Positions 1 to 7,681 of a stretch of DNA of 13,603 nt are shown in pieces (the first letter of the stretch is position 1; each line of letters starts with the position of its first letter). This DNA is from Demequinaceae bacterium (GTDB lineage: Bacteria; Actinomycetota; Actinomycetes; Actinomycetales; Demequinaceae), in NCBI GenBank assembly GCA_011524475.1, contig WTKG01000068.1, forward strand, positions 1 through 13,603. Direction: 5' to 3'. The notes beneath the pieces were generated by a model that saw only the letters and a list, made by a program, of their open reading frames with translations, was not told the origin of the DNA and did not search any database. Both the position numbers and the translations under genes were made by a program.

Positions 1-955
1 CTCGTACGGCCATCGCAGGAATATGTTCCTTGCTTGCCACAGAAATCTCCACGGGGAGGTTGTCGCGGGCAGAGGTAGCGGCATTGCGCAACGCATCAAG
101 CGCGTCTGCGACGGAATAAGCAACCTCGTCGTTACGGTCGGCGGCAAGGGAAGACAGCGCCTCAATAGCGCGAATGGCATGCTGAGACACTCGTTCCGGG
201 TCTTCCCCTCGTGACGCGACAAGTAGCGCCACCAACACTCGGTCATGGACCACTCCGTCAATACGTGATTCTTCACGCACCGCAGTAGTAGCCGAAGCGG
301 CACGAGCCGCTTCGGTGCGGGTCTCACGCGACAACGCATCGTGCTTATCTGCCGCATCCATCAGCGCGACTCCCACACCTACCAAAATGACGGAAAACAA
401 TAACGAGACTGTGCCAGACAAGACGGCAAGCCGCACACCACCATCGGTGCTCAATGCCTCGGTGACGAGCACAATAGGTAATTGCGCGAAGGCGTATATC
501 CATACCGGCCAGCGTTGCCACACCACGGCCGCCAAGAAGGCGGGAATCGCGTTTACTCCTTGCAGCCACGGCACATCTGGATGAACATCTACCGTCATCG
601 CTAAGGGCCACAATGCATGAGTGACAGAGAAAAGAAGCACTGTCGCTCCCGCGATGATGCGCGCAACATACGGCTCAGTAATACGGGCTATCAGCACCAA
701 AGATCCTGGTAATACGACGCCCACGATGAGTGCCATCACCCAATAACTAAACGCAAGTTCGCGATATTGGTCCATGATTTTCGGCAGGTGTATGGCCGTG
801 AATATGACAGCGGCGATCCCGGTCGCGGTAAACAGCACTGTTTGAATACGGTCCCGGGCATCTTGCGCCTCTAGGGGGCGTAAACGGCGAAACCAGCGCA
901 ACACAGTACGACGGGTGTCGTCACCGTGTCGGCTGGCCGTCCGTGACTCGCTCAT
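1..955 (-). CDS. Membrane sensor histidine kinase, N-terminal 318 residues (3' end outside window)
   Basis: The open frame starts at ATG 955-953 and stays open to position 1, so the C-terminal ATP-binding domain lies outside the window. The visible protein has a basic N-terminus, then about six hydrophobic segments (near residues 39-58, 71-91, 98-120, 131-147, 150-167 and 176-199). An alanine/glutamate-rich helical linker follows (about 200-228), and then the segment RIDGVVHDRVLVALL (231-245). The VHD core resembles the dimerisation/phosphoacceptor box of actinobacterial two-component kinases, with His237 as the candidate phosphorylated residue. By family knowledge such a kinase would autophosphorylate and pass phosphate to a response regulator, probably encoded just beyond the window; that partner is not seen. 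The ATG directly follows the dnaE TAG stop in the same frame with no spacer, and there is only a weak GTGGGG-like purine run before it, which suggests translational coupling. The ligand or signal is unknown. The membrane topology is fairly clear; the kinase call rests on the H-box alone. Confidence 0.72.
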   Translation of the reverse strand, partial: MSESRTASRHGDDTRRTVLRWFRRLRPLEAQDARDRIQTVLFTATGIAAVIFTAIHLPKIMDQYRELAFSYWVMALIVGVVLPGSLVLIARITEPYVARIIAGATVLLFSVTHALWPLAMTVDVHPDVPWLQGVNAIPAFLAAVVWQRWPVWIYAFAQLPIVLVTEALSTDGGVRLAVLSGTVSLLFSVILVGVGVALMDAADKHDALSRETRTEAARAASATTAVREESRIDGVVHDRVLVALLVASRGEDPERVSQHAIRAIEALSSLAADRNDEVAYSVADALDALRNAATSARDNLPVEISVASKEHIPAMAVR

Positions 956-3900
956 CTACCCCACTAACACACTCGCACCGAATGCGGCCTTTAAGTCCCC
1001 AAACAGCGCACTTGAACGGGAAACCCTAAATTCGTCACCAAGCCGCATGGTGATGGGTTCTCCAGGGCCGGTAAGAATCATCCGCACCTCAATAGTGCCA
1101 GGGTGGGACGACAAAATCTCTTTGACCTGATCCACGACCGGAGGCGTGACTCGTTGGGCTGGTAAAGAAATCGCCACGGGAGTGGTGTCGTGATGTTCCA
1201 TGCTCGGACGAGTGACATCGATTGCGGAGAACTGTAAAGCCCCTCCGTCTCGTTCACGCGCACGAGTCTTGATCACCATGACTGCATCTTCGCTCAGGTC
1301 ACGTCCATATTTTTCATAGGTCCTGCCAAAAAAACTGATCTCGACTTCTCCCGTCATGTCCTCCAGAGCAACAATTCCATACGCGTTCCCGGATTTCGCT
1401 ATTCGACGATCCACGCGAGTGAGGAGGCCTGCAAAAGTAACCTGGTCTCCCTCGCGCACCCCGTGAGACGTCGTCGCAGACAAGACTTGGTGACTGGAAT
1501 GTGAGCGAAGGGCCTGGTCGAGACCTGAAAGCGGATGGTCAGACACGTACAAACCCAACATGTCGCGTTCGAAGTTCAACAGCGTGCGTTTATCCCACTC
1601 TTCCAAGTCAGGAACCGCCACGCGCACGGCATCTCCCATGTCGGAAGCCGCCCCAAACAAATCAAACTGGCCCGTGGCTTCTTGCTTTTTCACTCCCACG
1701 ACAGAATCAATAGCCTGTTCATGGACTGCACTCAATGCTCTGCGACGTTGCCCGCATGAATCAAAAGCCCCCGCCTTAATCAGAGAATCAATGGTGCGTT
1801 TGTTACACACCGATGCGGGGACCTTGTCGAGGAAGTCGGTAAATGATTCAAAGTTTCCGTGCTCTGTTCGGGCTTTGACAATGTCTGCTACCACCTGGGT
1901 GCCCACATTACGTACTGCGGATAGCCCAAATCGAATGTCATCTCCCACCGCACTAAAGGTTGCATATGACTGATTGACATCCGGCGGTAACACTGTGATT
2001 CCCATCCGGCGGCATTCCGCCAGATACATTGCCGACTTGTCTTTATCCGACTGGACAGAGGTGAGTAAGGCAGCCATGAATTCAGTCGGGTAATGGGCTT
2101 TGAGGTACGCGGTCCAAAAACTCAACACCCCGTATGCCGCCGTGTGTGCCTTATTGAAGGCGTAATCGGCAAAAGGCACCAACGTTTCCCACAGCGCGGT
2201 AATGGCCTCCTGCGAGAATCCACGCTCCCTCATTCCTGCACTAAAAGGTTCTAGCTCCTTCGCCAATACCTCCGGCTTTTTCTTCCCCATGGCGCGCCGG
2301 AGCAGGTCTGCACGTCCTAATGAATAGCCGGCAACGATTTGAGCGACGCGCTGCACTTGTTCTTGATAGACAATCAAGCCATAGGTGACATCAAGAACCT
2401 CACGGAGAGGTTCCTGGAGTTCGGGATGAATAGGTTCAATGGCCTGTTTCCCGTTCTTACGCAAGGCATAGTTCACATGAGAGTTAACTCCCATGGGGCC
2501 TGGCCGGTACAAGGCAAGCACAGCGGAAATATCTTCAAAAGAGTCTGGGCGCATCTGCCTCAACAGCTGACGCATCGCTACGCCATCAAGTTGGAAGACG
2601 CCCAGGGTGTCGCCTTTACCCAAAAGAGCGAAGGTTGCGCTGTCCTCCAGAGGTAGTTCTTCAAGCACTACCGGCTGCTTGCCGTTGGCGGTGATGTTCT
2701 CGAGTGCGTCATCCAACAACGTAAGCGTGCGTAACCCCAGAAAATCCATTTTCACCAAACCGAGCTCTTCGCACGTGGGGAAGTCAAACTGGGTGATGAC
2801 AGCACCGTCTTGTTCGCGCTTCATCAGCGGAATGATGTCGATAAGAGGCGTATCAGACATGATCACCCCAGCGGCGTGGACGCCCCACTGACGTTTCAGG
2901 TTCTCAAGCCCGCGTGCTAAATCTGCAACCTCGCTTGCTTCCTCATCTGCCTCGACTAGTGCCCGGAAGTCTTTGCCCTCGGAATAACGTTCGTGGTTCG
3001 GGTCAAACACGCCACTCAAAGAAAGATCGCGGCCCTGAAGAGGGTCGGGATAGGCCTTCGTGAGAGTCTCTCCCAGTGCATAGGGTTTCGCGAGAACTCG
3101 GGCGGAATCTTTCAACGCCTGTTTCGCTTTGATAGTGCCGTACGTGACAATTTGCGCAACCTTGTCTGTGCCATATTTCTCACTGACATACGCAATCACT
3201 TCACTACGGCGGCGTTCATCAAAATCAATGTCGAAGTCAGGTTTGGATTCACGTTCCGGGTTAAGGAATCGTTCAAAATAGAGGCCGTGTTCTAACGGAT
3301 CAAGGTCCGTGATTCCCATTGCATACGCGGCCATCGATCCTGCACCGGAACCACGCCCTGGCCCCACTCGAATCCCATTGTCTTTTGACCATTGGACAAA
3401 ATCTGCCACCACCAAGAAGTACCCCGGGTATCCCTTGTCGGCGATGACTTCGATCTCAAAATTTGCGCGCTCTTGCACCGGAGCGGGAATGTTGTCTCCG
3501 TAACGGGAATGGAGGCCGCGTTGCACCTCCGCAACAAAATGGGAGTGTTCGTCTTGCCCCGGCGGGCACTCAAAACGAGGCATGTAGTCCGCGGCGAGAT
3601 TGAATTCCACCTCACAACGTTCCGCGATTTCCACCGTCTGAGAAATAGCTTCGGGATAATCAGCGAAAAGGCGTTGCATCTCCTCAGCCGACTTCACGTA
3701 GTAGCTGTCGCCATCAAAAGCGAAGCGTGATCCCCCTTGCGCGGTGGTTGGTTCCACCAAAGTAGAAGCGCTCTGGACACAAAGCAGAGCCTCATGGGCA
3801 TGCGCATCAGATTGACGTGGGTAGTGCAAATCATTCGTGGCCACCAATGGAGCACCGATGTCCTGGGCTAGCCGAATGAGATCTTCATACACTCGGCGTT

Positions 3901-4501
3901 CGAGATCCAGTCCGTGATCCATGAGTTCCACAAAGTAATTTCCGCGCCCAAAGATGTCCTGGAATTCGGCGGCAGCAGTGCGTGCTTCTTCGTATTGTCC
4001 CAGGCGAAGCCGGGTCTGCACTTCTCCGGAAGGGCACCCCGTGGTAGCCAAGACGCCGCCGGCGTATTTTTGAAGAAGTTCTCGATCCATACGCGGCTTG
4101 TAGAGGTGACCCTCGAGGCTGGCATAGGACGCGAGACGGAAAAGATTATGCATACCGGCAGTGGTCTCTGCCCACATAGTCGCATGGGTGTATGAACCTC
4201 CAGCACTGACGTCATCCCCCGCGTCTTGTTGCTCCTTTGTGCCCCACAGCACCCGCGAGCGGTCGTGCCTGGCGGTACGAGGAGTGAGGTATGCCTCGAG
4301 ACCAATGATGGGCTTAATACCGGCCTCGCGGGCTTTGCGCCAGAACTCGAAGGCCCCGAAAATGTAGCCGTGGTCTGTAGTAGCCATCGCGGTCTGCCCC
4401 AGCCGCGAGGCCTCCCCCATCAGATCGTCAATGCGGGCCGCGCCATCCAGCATCGAATACTCCGTATGAACATGGAGATGCACAAAGTCGGAGCCGGCCA
4501 T
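956..4501 (-). CDS. dnaE: DNA polymerase III subunit alpha (DnaE1)
   Basis: This is the replicative polymerase catalytic subunit, 1181 residues from ATG 4501, the usual size for actinobacterial DnaE1. The N-terminal PHP domain starts with FVHLHVHTEYSMLDG (residues 6-20). Its nine expected metal ligands all appear present: H10, H12, D19, H44, E69, H106, C156, D224 and H226. The palm carries GPGRGSGAGS (380-389), PDFDIDFD (421-428, catalytic D424 and D426) and KMDFLGL with D586. A C-terminal OB-fold begins around VTFAGLLTRV. The frame extends upstream to TTG 4582, but those 27 extra residues are unlike family N-termini. The ATG at 4501 puts the PHP motif at the normal distance. There is no Shine-Dalgarno sequence before it; instead a TAGAAT box ends 7 nt upstream, suggesting a leaderless mRNA. 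The upstream neighbour is the GNAT gene (92-bp gap); the downstream kinase abuts the stop codon. Confidence 0.97.
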   Translation of the reverse strand: MAGSDFVHLHVHTEYSMLDGAARIDDLMGEASRLGQTAMATTDHGYIFGAFEFWRKAREAGIKPIIGLEAYLTPRTARHDRSRVLWGTKEQQDAGDDVSAGGSYTHATMWAETTAGMHNLFRLASYASLEGHLYKPRMDRELLQKYAGGVLATTGCPSGEVQTRLRLGQYEEARTAAAEFQDIFGRGNYFVELMDHGLDLERRVYEDLIRLAQDIGAPLVATNDLHYPRQSDAHAHEALLCVQSASTLVEPTTAQGGSRFAFDGDSYYVKSAEEMQRLFADYPEAISQTVEIAERCEVEFNLAADYMPRFECPPGQDEHSHFVAEVQRGLHSRYGDNIPAPVQERANFEIEVIADKGYPGYFLVVADFVQWSKDNGIRVGPGRGSGAGSMAAYAMGITDLDPLEHGLYFERFLNPERESKPDFDIDFDERRRSEVIAYVSEKYGTDKVAQIVTYGTIKAKQALKDSARVLAKPYALGETLTKAYPDPLQGRDLSLSGVFDPNHERYSEGKDFRALVEADEEASEVADLARGLENLKRQWGVHAAGVIMSDTPLIDIIPLMKREQDGAVITQFDFPTCEELGLVKMDFLGLRTLTLLDDALENITANGKQPVVLEELPLEDSATFALLGKGDTLGVFQLDGVAMRQLLRQMRPDSFEDISAVLALYRPGPMGVNSHVNYALRKNGKQAIEPIHPELQEPLREVLDVTYGLIVYQEQVQRVAQIVAGYSLGRADLLRRAMGKKKPEVLAKELEPFSAGMRERGFSQEAITALWETLVPFADYAFNKAHTAAYGVLSFWTAYLKAHYPTEFMAALLTSVQSDKDKSAMYLAECRRMGITVLPPDVNQSYATFSAVGDDIRFGLSAVRNVGTQVVADIVKARTEHGNFESFTDFLDKVPASVCNKRTIDSLIKAGAFDSCGQRRRALSAVHEQAIDSVVGVKKQEATGQFDLFGAASDMGDAVRVAVPDLEEWDKRTLLNFERDMLGLYVSDHPLSGLDQALRSHSSHQVLSATTSHGVREGDQVTFAGLLTRVDRRIAKSGNAYGIVALEDMTGEVEISFFGRTYEKYGRDLSEDAVMVIKTRARERDGGALQFSAIDVTRPSMEHHDTTPVAISLPAQRVTPPVVDQVKEILSSHPGTIEVRMILTGPGEPITMRLGDEFRVSRSSALFGDLKAAFGASVLVG

Positions 4502-4508
4502 GACGACG

Positions 4509-4514
4509 ATTCTA
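4509..4514 (-). promoter_or_regulatory. Candidate -10 box (TAGAAT) of a leaderless dnaE promoter
   Basis: On the minus strand TAGAAT matches the TATAAT consensus at five of six positions. It is followed by seven bases (CGTCGTC) and then the dnaE ATG, so transcription would start at or one base before the A of the start codon. No good -35 hexamer is seen at 16-18 bp spacing, and no ribosome-binding site precedes the ATG. Leaderless transcripts are common in actinobacteria. This is inference from spacing only. Confidence 0.42.
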
Positions 4515-4593
4515 GAACTGGTGCCTGCGCCGCTCCGCCCACTCGTGCGCGCGCCGCACACATCATCGGGCAATCGCCCCAATGGTGCGGGTT

Positions 4594-5076
4594 TTAGTCG
4601 TCCACGGAAGTGCTGTCGACATCGCGATACGCGTCGTGATGCCAGATGCCCTCATCCAGGTAACGCTCCCCGTGAATGTGATAACCCAACTTTCGATAGA
4701 ACCCCAGTGCGTGATCTTGGGCACTTAATTCCACTCTTACGGTGCCATCGCGACCGTACAAATGAAGTGCCTCACGTTCTAAAAAATCCATAATCGCGCG
4801 GCCCACCCCCGCTGTACGCGTGCGACTCGATACCGCCACCCGTCCTATATGAGGGTTCCCCTCACCTTCCACATAAGAAACTGGGGCCACAAGTCTGCCT
4901 GTTCCTAGACAGGTTCCTGCGGCGTCAGTCACGATGCAGTGCACGGTGCTGGGGTCATCGTCATAGGCGTCACGCTCGCCTTCTACAGACACCCCTTGTT
5001 CCCGGACAAACACCTCAAAACGAATGTCCATAATCGCCTGAAACTGTTCTGCCGTGGTCACCTTCTCTGTTTTCAT
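4594..5076 (-). CDS. GNAT-family N-acetyltransferase (ElaA/YjcF-like)
   Basis: A 160-residue protein of the GNAT fold. Near the N-terminus it has RFEVFVREQGV (about residues 19-29), the start typical of the ElaA/YjcF branch. It then has a long beta strand leading into HIGRVAV and the acetyl-CoA pyrophosphate-binding loop RTAGVGRA (R87, G90, G92 of the R-x-x-G-x-G/A motif). The C-terminal ALGFYRKLGYHIHGE segment is the usual last motif of the fold. The substrate cannot be predicted. The frame runs upstream to a TTG at 5100, but ATG 5076 fits family N-termini and has an AGAG-like purine stretch before it. It lies 35 bp after the pseudouridine synthase and is probably part of the same transcript. 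No link to the function of its neighbours can be inferred. Confidence 0.86.
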   Translation of the reverse strand: MKTEKVTTAEQFQAIMDIRFEVFVREQGVSVEGERDAYDDDPSTVHCIVTDAAGTCLGTGRLVAPVSYVEGEGNPHIGRVAVSSRTRTAGVGRAIMDFLEREALHLYGRDGTVRVELSAQDHALGFYRKLGYHIHGERYLDEGIWHHDAYRDVDSTSVDD

Positions 5077-5111
5077 GTCTCTATGGTGCCGCGCGCCCAA
5101 CCTGGTGGCAA

Positions 5112-6035
5112 TTACAGTCGGAGAACTTCCAGTGCCGCGGCAAGATCGCTGGGGTATTCACTTGCGACGGTAACGGTCTCCCCCGTGGCCGGGTGGGCAA
5201 AAGAGAGTCTGACCGCATGCAACCACTGCCGTTCCAGGTCAAGACGCGCAGCGAGTGTGGGGTCTGCCCCATAGGTGAGGTCACCTACAAGCGGGTGACG
5301 CATCGCAGCAGCATGGACTCTGATTTGATGTGTACGCCCCGTCTCTAGGCGGACTTCCAGCAACGAGGCGGCAGGCATCATCTCAAGCGTGTCGTAGTGG
5401 GTGATGGAGGGTTTACCTTCTGCTGTCACAGCAAATTTATAGGTAGCACCGGGATGCCTCCCGATCGGCGCATCAATAGTGCCCTCCGTCGGGTCTATAT
5501 GTCCCTGAGCCAATGCGTGATAAATCTTCTCCACGTCGCGGGCTTTGAATGCCGCTTTCAGTCGGGTATACGCCAGAGGCGTCTTCGCCACGACCATAAG
5601 TCCTGTGGTGCCCACATCCAATCGATGTACGATTCCTTCTCTTTCAGCGGGCCCCACGCGAGCCAAAGGGATTCCCGCAGCCGCCAGTTGACCTGGAACA
5701 GTGGGGCCACTCCACCCTGGTGATGCGTGGGCCGCTACGCCAGCTGGCTTGTTGATAACTACCACATGGTCATCTTCAAATTTCACCTGCAGAGACTCCT
5801 TCCACAGGATTTCTTGCTCTGCCGGTTGCTCAGAAGGCTGCGAAATAATTAATGTGCCTCTTTCCAGGACATCAGATTTCACTAGCGTTCGACCCTCATG
5901 AGTTACGCACCCCGCTCCAATAAGGCCCGCGGCCTTGGTACGCGAGACAGCAAGAATCCCTGCCACGACCGTGTCGGCCCGCTGACCCGCGAGGTCGCGA
6001 GGAATCTGATGTTCCTGGTGTCTTGTCTCGTTCAC
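5112..6035 (-). CDS. RluA/RluD-family 23S rRNA pseudouridine synthase
   Basis: A 307-residue enzyme converting uridine to pseudouridine in RNA, most likely in 23S rRNA. The N-terminal part (about residues 10-60) is an S4-type RNA-binding domain with DTVVAGILAVSRTKAAGLI. The catalytic domain carries VVVINKPAGV and then GIVHRLDVGTTGLMVVAK, whose D140 aligns with the family's catalytic aspartate (D139 in E. coli RluD). It ends with GRTHQIRVHAAAMRHPLVGD. The frame is open upstream to 6215, but the first 60 residues there are out-of-frame lspA sequence. GTG 6035 overlaps the lspA TGA stop in a GTGA junction, which is the natural coupled start. Length fits the RluA/RluC/RluD family; which uridines it modifies cannot be told from sequence. 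The lspA-rluA neighbour pair is common in many bacteria. Confidence 0.94.
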   Translation of the reverse strand: MNETRHQEHQIPRDLAGQRADTVVAGILAVSRTKAAGLIGAGCVTHEGRTLVKSDVLERGTLIISQPSEQPAEQEILWKESLQVKFEDDHVVVINKPAGVAAHASPGWSGPTVPGQLAAAGIPLARVGPAEREGIVHRLDVGTTGLMVVAKTPLAYTRLKAAFKARDVEKIYHALAQGHIDPTEGTIDAPIGRHPGATYKFAVTAEGKPSITHYDTLEMMPAASLLEVRLETGRTHQIRVHAAAMRHPLVGDLTYGADPTLAARLDLERQWLHAVRLSFAHPATGETVTVASEYPSDLAAALEVLRL

Positions 6036-6565
6036 GTGCCTGAGCGTGTCTGAGGAACCTCGGGAGTATTCGGGGCAGGCGGAGTCACAAACGTCACTCC
6101 CCTCATTGCTGCAATTGCCCCCATGCTCACTGCACCGACAATTGCGATGTCCGCGACATTTCCAATAAACAGGTCGCCATAGTTGATCATGTCCACTACC
6201 GCTCCGCGACCCCATCCATCACCGCGCAGCAACCGATCCGCAATATTGCCAAGCGCCCCGCCAATCACCGCACCGAAAAGCGCCGCGGCCGCCATGTGCG
6301 CTGCCCTTCGCGCATAAACCACGACCGCCACTGTCACCGCAATCATGATGACAGTCACAAGCCATGTGTGGTCAGCCAGGAGAGAAAGTGCAGCTCCCGT
6401 ATTAAATGTAAGTTCGAGGGAGATAACCTCTCCCAGCAGGGGTACACGTTCGCCAGGATCTAGTGTGGCAAGCGCCCACATTTTTGTTGCCTGATCTGCG
6501 ACAAACACAAGTGCCGCAACGGCAACGACTATCGACGTTCTTCGCGTTGCTTGCACGTGACGCAA
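6032..6565 (-). CDS. lspA: Lipoprotein signal peptidase (signal peptidase II)
   Basis: A membrane aspartyl protease that removes the signal peptide from diacylated prolipoproteins. The 177-residue frame has four hydrophobic segments (about 12-30, 66-85, 93-108, 133-155). It carries the family motifs FNTGAALS (54-61), GGALGNIADRL (102-112) and VVDMINYGDLFIGNVADIAI. D125 (in VVDM) and D139 (in NVAD) are the expected catalytic pair. The start is uncertain: TTG 6565 is the furthest upstream and GTG 6556 is the alternative three codons in; neither has a clear Shine-Dalgarno sequence. Either start lies inside the end of the TraR/DksA-like gene (about 28-37 nt overlap), so translational coupling is likely. 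The stop TGA overlaps the GTG start of the pseudouridine synthase by four bases. Confidence 0.94.
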   Translation of the reverse strand: MRHVQATRRTSIVVAVAALVFVADQATKMWALATLDPGERVPLLGEVISLELTFNTGAALSLLADHTWLVTVIMIAVTVAVVVYARRAAHMAAAALFGAVIGGALGNIADRLLRGDGWGRGAVVDMINYGDLFIGNVADIAIVGAVSMGAIAAMRGVTFVTPPAPNTPEVPQTRSGT

Positions 6566-6981
6566 TGGGTCGCTCGAGGAAAGGCTTGGAGGCGCGCCTT
6601 GCCGATTCCTTCGCTACACACCACACACGCGCCAAAGCGGTGGTCCTGGATACGTCGTAAGGCCTCCACGCTTTGCTCCAGCATGTCACGCGTGTTGTTC
6701 ACAATAGACATTTCTTGTTCGCGCTCCAGGGCGGTGGAGCCGGCGTCTGCTTGATCATCACCAGCACCTTCAGAGGTGTGCAAGAGGTCGTCAAGTTCTT
6801 CTTGCGTGTCGTGCACTTCTCCCACGAGACGTTCCACATCAGAATTGAGGGTCTTCACGATTCCTCGTAGTTCGGCCACCTTCCAGGCATCATCTCCCGC
6901 TCGGACAGGCAGGGCGCGAGCATCGGCGGCGGCAACGTCTGCCGGGTCCACAACAATGATGGTCACCTCTGGCGAATTCAT
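6529..6981 (-). CDS. DksA/TraR-type C4 zinc-finger protein
   Basis: A 150-residue acidic protein. The middle (about residues 35-110) is charged and predicted helical or coiled-coil (LRGIVKTLNSDVERLVGEVH and following). The C-terminal part has a C4 finger, C119-x2-C122-x17-C140-x2-C143, within ACVVCSEGIGKARLQAF. This spacing and the RFGACVVCSEGIGKARL wording are those of the DksA/TraR finger. DksA-family proteins act on RNA polymerase through its secondary channel. Whether this actinobacterial relative does so is not established from sequence, and the two acidic residues of the DksA coiled-coil tip cannot be assigned confidently. ATG 6981 is chosen because AAAGGGG lies 7 bases upstream; the longer frame to 7020 lacks such a site. 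A gene of this type between divIVA and lspA is usual in actinobacteria. Confidence 0.88.
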   Translation of the reverse strand: MNSPEVTIIVVDPADVAAADARALPVRAGDDAWKVAELRGIVKTLNSDVERLVGEVHDTQEELDDLLHTSEGAGDDQADAGSTALEREQEMSIVNNTRDMLEQSVEALRRIQDHRFGACVVCSEGIGKARLQAFPRATHCVTCKQREERR

Positions 6982-7006
6982 GGCAGACCCCTTTCGTAGT
7001 GAAGAG

Positions 7007-7035
7007 ACACTAGCCTTCACGGCACCTCAATGCAA
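7007..7035 (-). promoter_or_regulatory. Candidate promoter for the TraR/DksA-lspA-pseudouridine synthase unit
   Basis: On the minus strand a TTGCAT -35 hexamer (7035-7030) and a TAGTGT -10 hexamer (7012-7007) are separated by exactly 17 bp. They lie in the 70-bp gap after wag31 and about 26 bp upstream of the ATG at 6981. This would start a transcript separate from the division genes. Support is consensus and spacing only; no terminator is visible after wag31. Confidence 0.45.
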
Positions 7036-7051
7036 TTTTCTACGCTGGGCG

Positions 7052-7606
7052 CTAAATCTGCGGAGAACTATTCGGCATGCGGTCCTTGCCCGCCCCGTGG
7101 TCCAAGTCTCCCAGGAGGTTCTCAAGATACGTGCGCAAGCGGGCACGATAATCCCTTTCGAAACGCCGGAGGTCGTCAATGCGGCGTTCGATGTCCCCAC
7201 GTTCGTTTCCGAGCGTCAGAAGCCTTTCTTCTGCCTCTTCTTTGGCCTTGTGAAGGATCCTGTCTGCCTCCGAGCGAGCATTGAAGAGAATACGGTCCTT
7301 CTCTTTCTCGCCCGTGCTGACGTAATCGTCATGGAGTTTCTGCGCCATCTCAAGCATGGATGACGGGGAGGCCGGGGCGACTGGGTCCGTTGCGGCTGTC
7401 AGCAGTTCACTTGCTGGAGTGGACGGTGTCGCAGCGGGACGCGCGTCCAATTCTGCACGTAGACGATCACGTTCTTCTGTGAGCTCACCGATGGTGGTCG
7501 CAACCTGATCCAAGAAGTCGTCGACTTCGTCCTGATCAAAGCCCTCACGGTACTTGGTCTTCGAGAACTGCTTGTTGAGCACGTCCTCTGCCGTGAGCAG
7601 TGTCAT
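7052..7606 (-). CDS. wag31: DivIVA/Wag31 polar growth and division-site protein
   Basis: A 184-residue coiled-coil protein that by family knowledge binds curved membrane at poles and septa and recruits the cell-wall elongation machinery in actinobacteria. The N-terminal DivIVA lipid-binding domain is clear: MTLLTAEDVLNKQF, then KTKYREGFDQDEVDDFLDQV. An Ala/Pro/Ser/Thr-rich linker (about residues 57-85) follows. After it comes a long charged coiled coil from SSMLEMAQKLHDDY through RRFERDYRARLRTYLENLL. ATG 7606 matches the family N-terminus, with AGGA 11 bases upstream. Two further start codons in frame upstream (7618, 7624) would add only four or six residues. The protein is short next to Wag31 of mycobacteria (about 260) and DivIVA of Streptomyces (over 350), so the C-terminal coiled coil is reduced. 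Confidence 0.95.
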   Translation of the reverse strand: MTLLTAEDVLNKQFSKTKYREGFDQDEVDDFLDQVATTIGELTEERDRLRAELDARPAATPSTPASELLTAATDPVAPASPSSMLEMAQKLHDDYVSTGEKEKDRILFNARSEADRILHKAKEEAEERLLTLGNERGDIERRIDDLRRFERDYRARLRTYLENLLGDLDHGAGKDRMPNSSPQI

Positions 7607-7660
7607 GATGCGAACCATCCTCACTTCGCCGTTGCGTAACTCATGTGCAATGAAAAATTT

Positions 7661-7666
7661 ACTATA
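7661..7666 (-). promoter_or_regulatory. Candidate -10 box (TATAGT) upstream of wag31
   Basis: TATAGT on the minus strand lies in the 75-bp gap between yggT and wag31, 54 bp before the wag31 ATG, followed by an AT-rich stretch. It matches five of six consensus bases. The -35 region (around CGGTTT, 17 bp upstream, in the last codons of yggT) is poor. wag31 often has its own promoter in actinobacteria, which makes this plausible but unproven. Confidence 0.3.
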
Positions 7667-7681
7667 GCCGGGCAGCGGTGA

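Noticed and set aside
4502..4582. 27-residue N-terminal extension of DnaE from a TTG codon at 4582
   Set aside because: It is unlike known DnaE N-termini, has no ribosome site, and would include the TAGAAT promoter-like box. ATG 4501 gives the usual distance to the PHP motif.
6036..6215. Extended N-terminus of the pseudouridine synthase to 6215
   Set aside because: The extra 60 residues are out-of-frame lspA sequence, rich in Cys and Arg; the GTGA junction at 6035 gives a normal-length protein.
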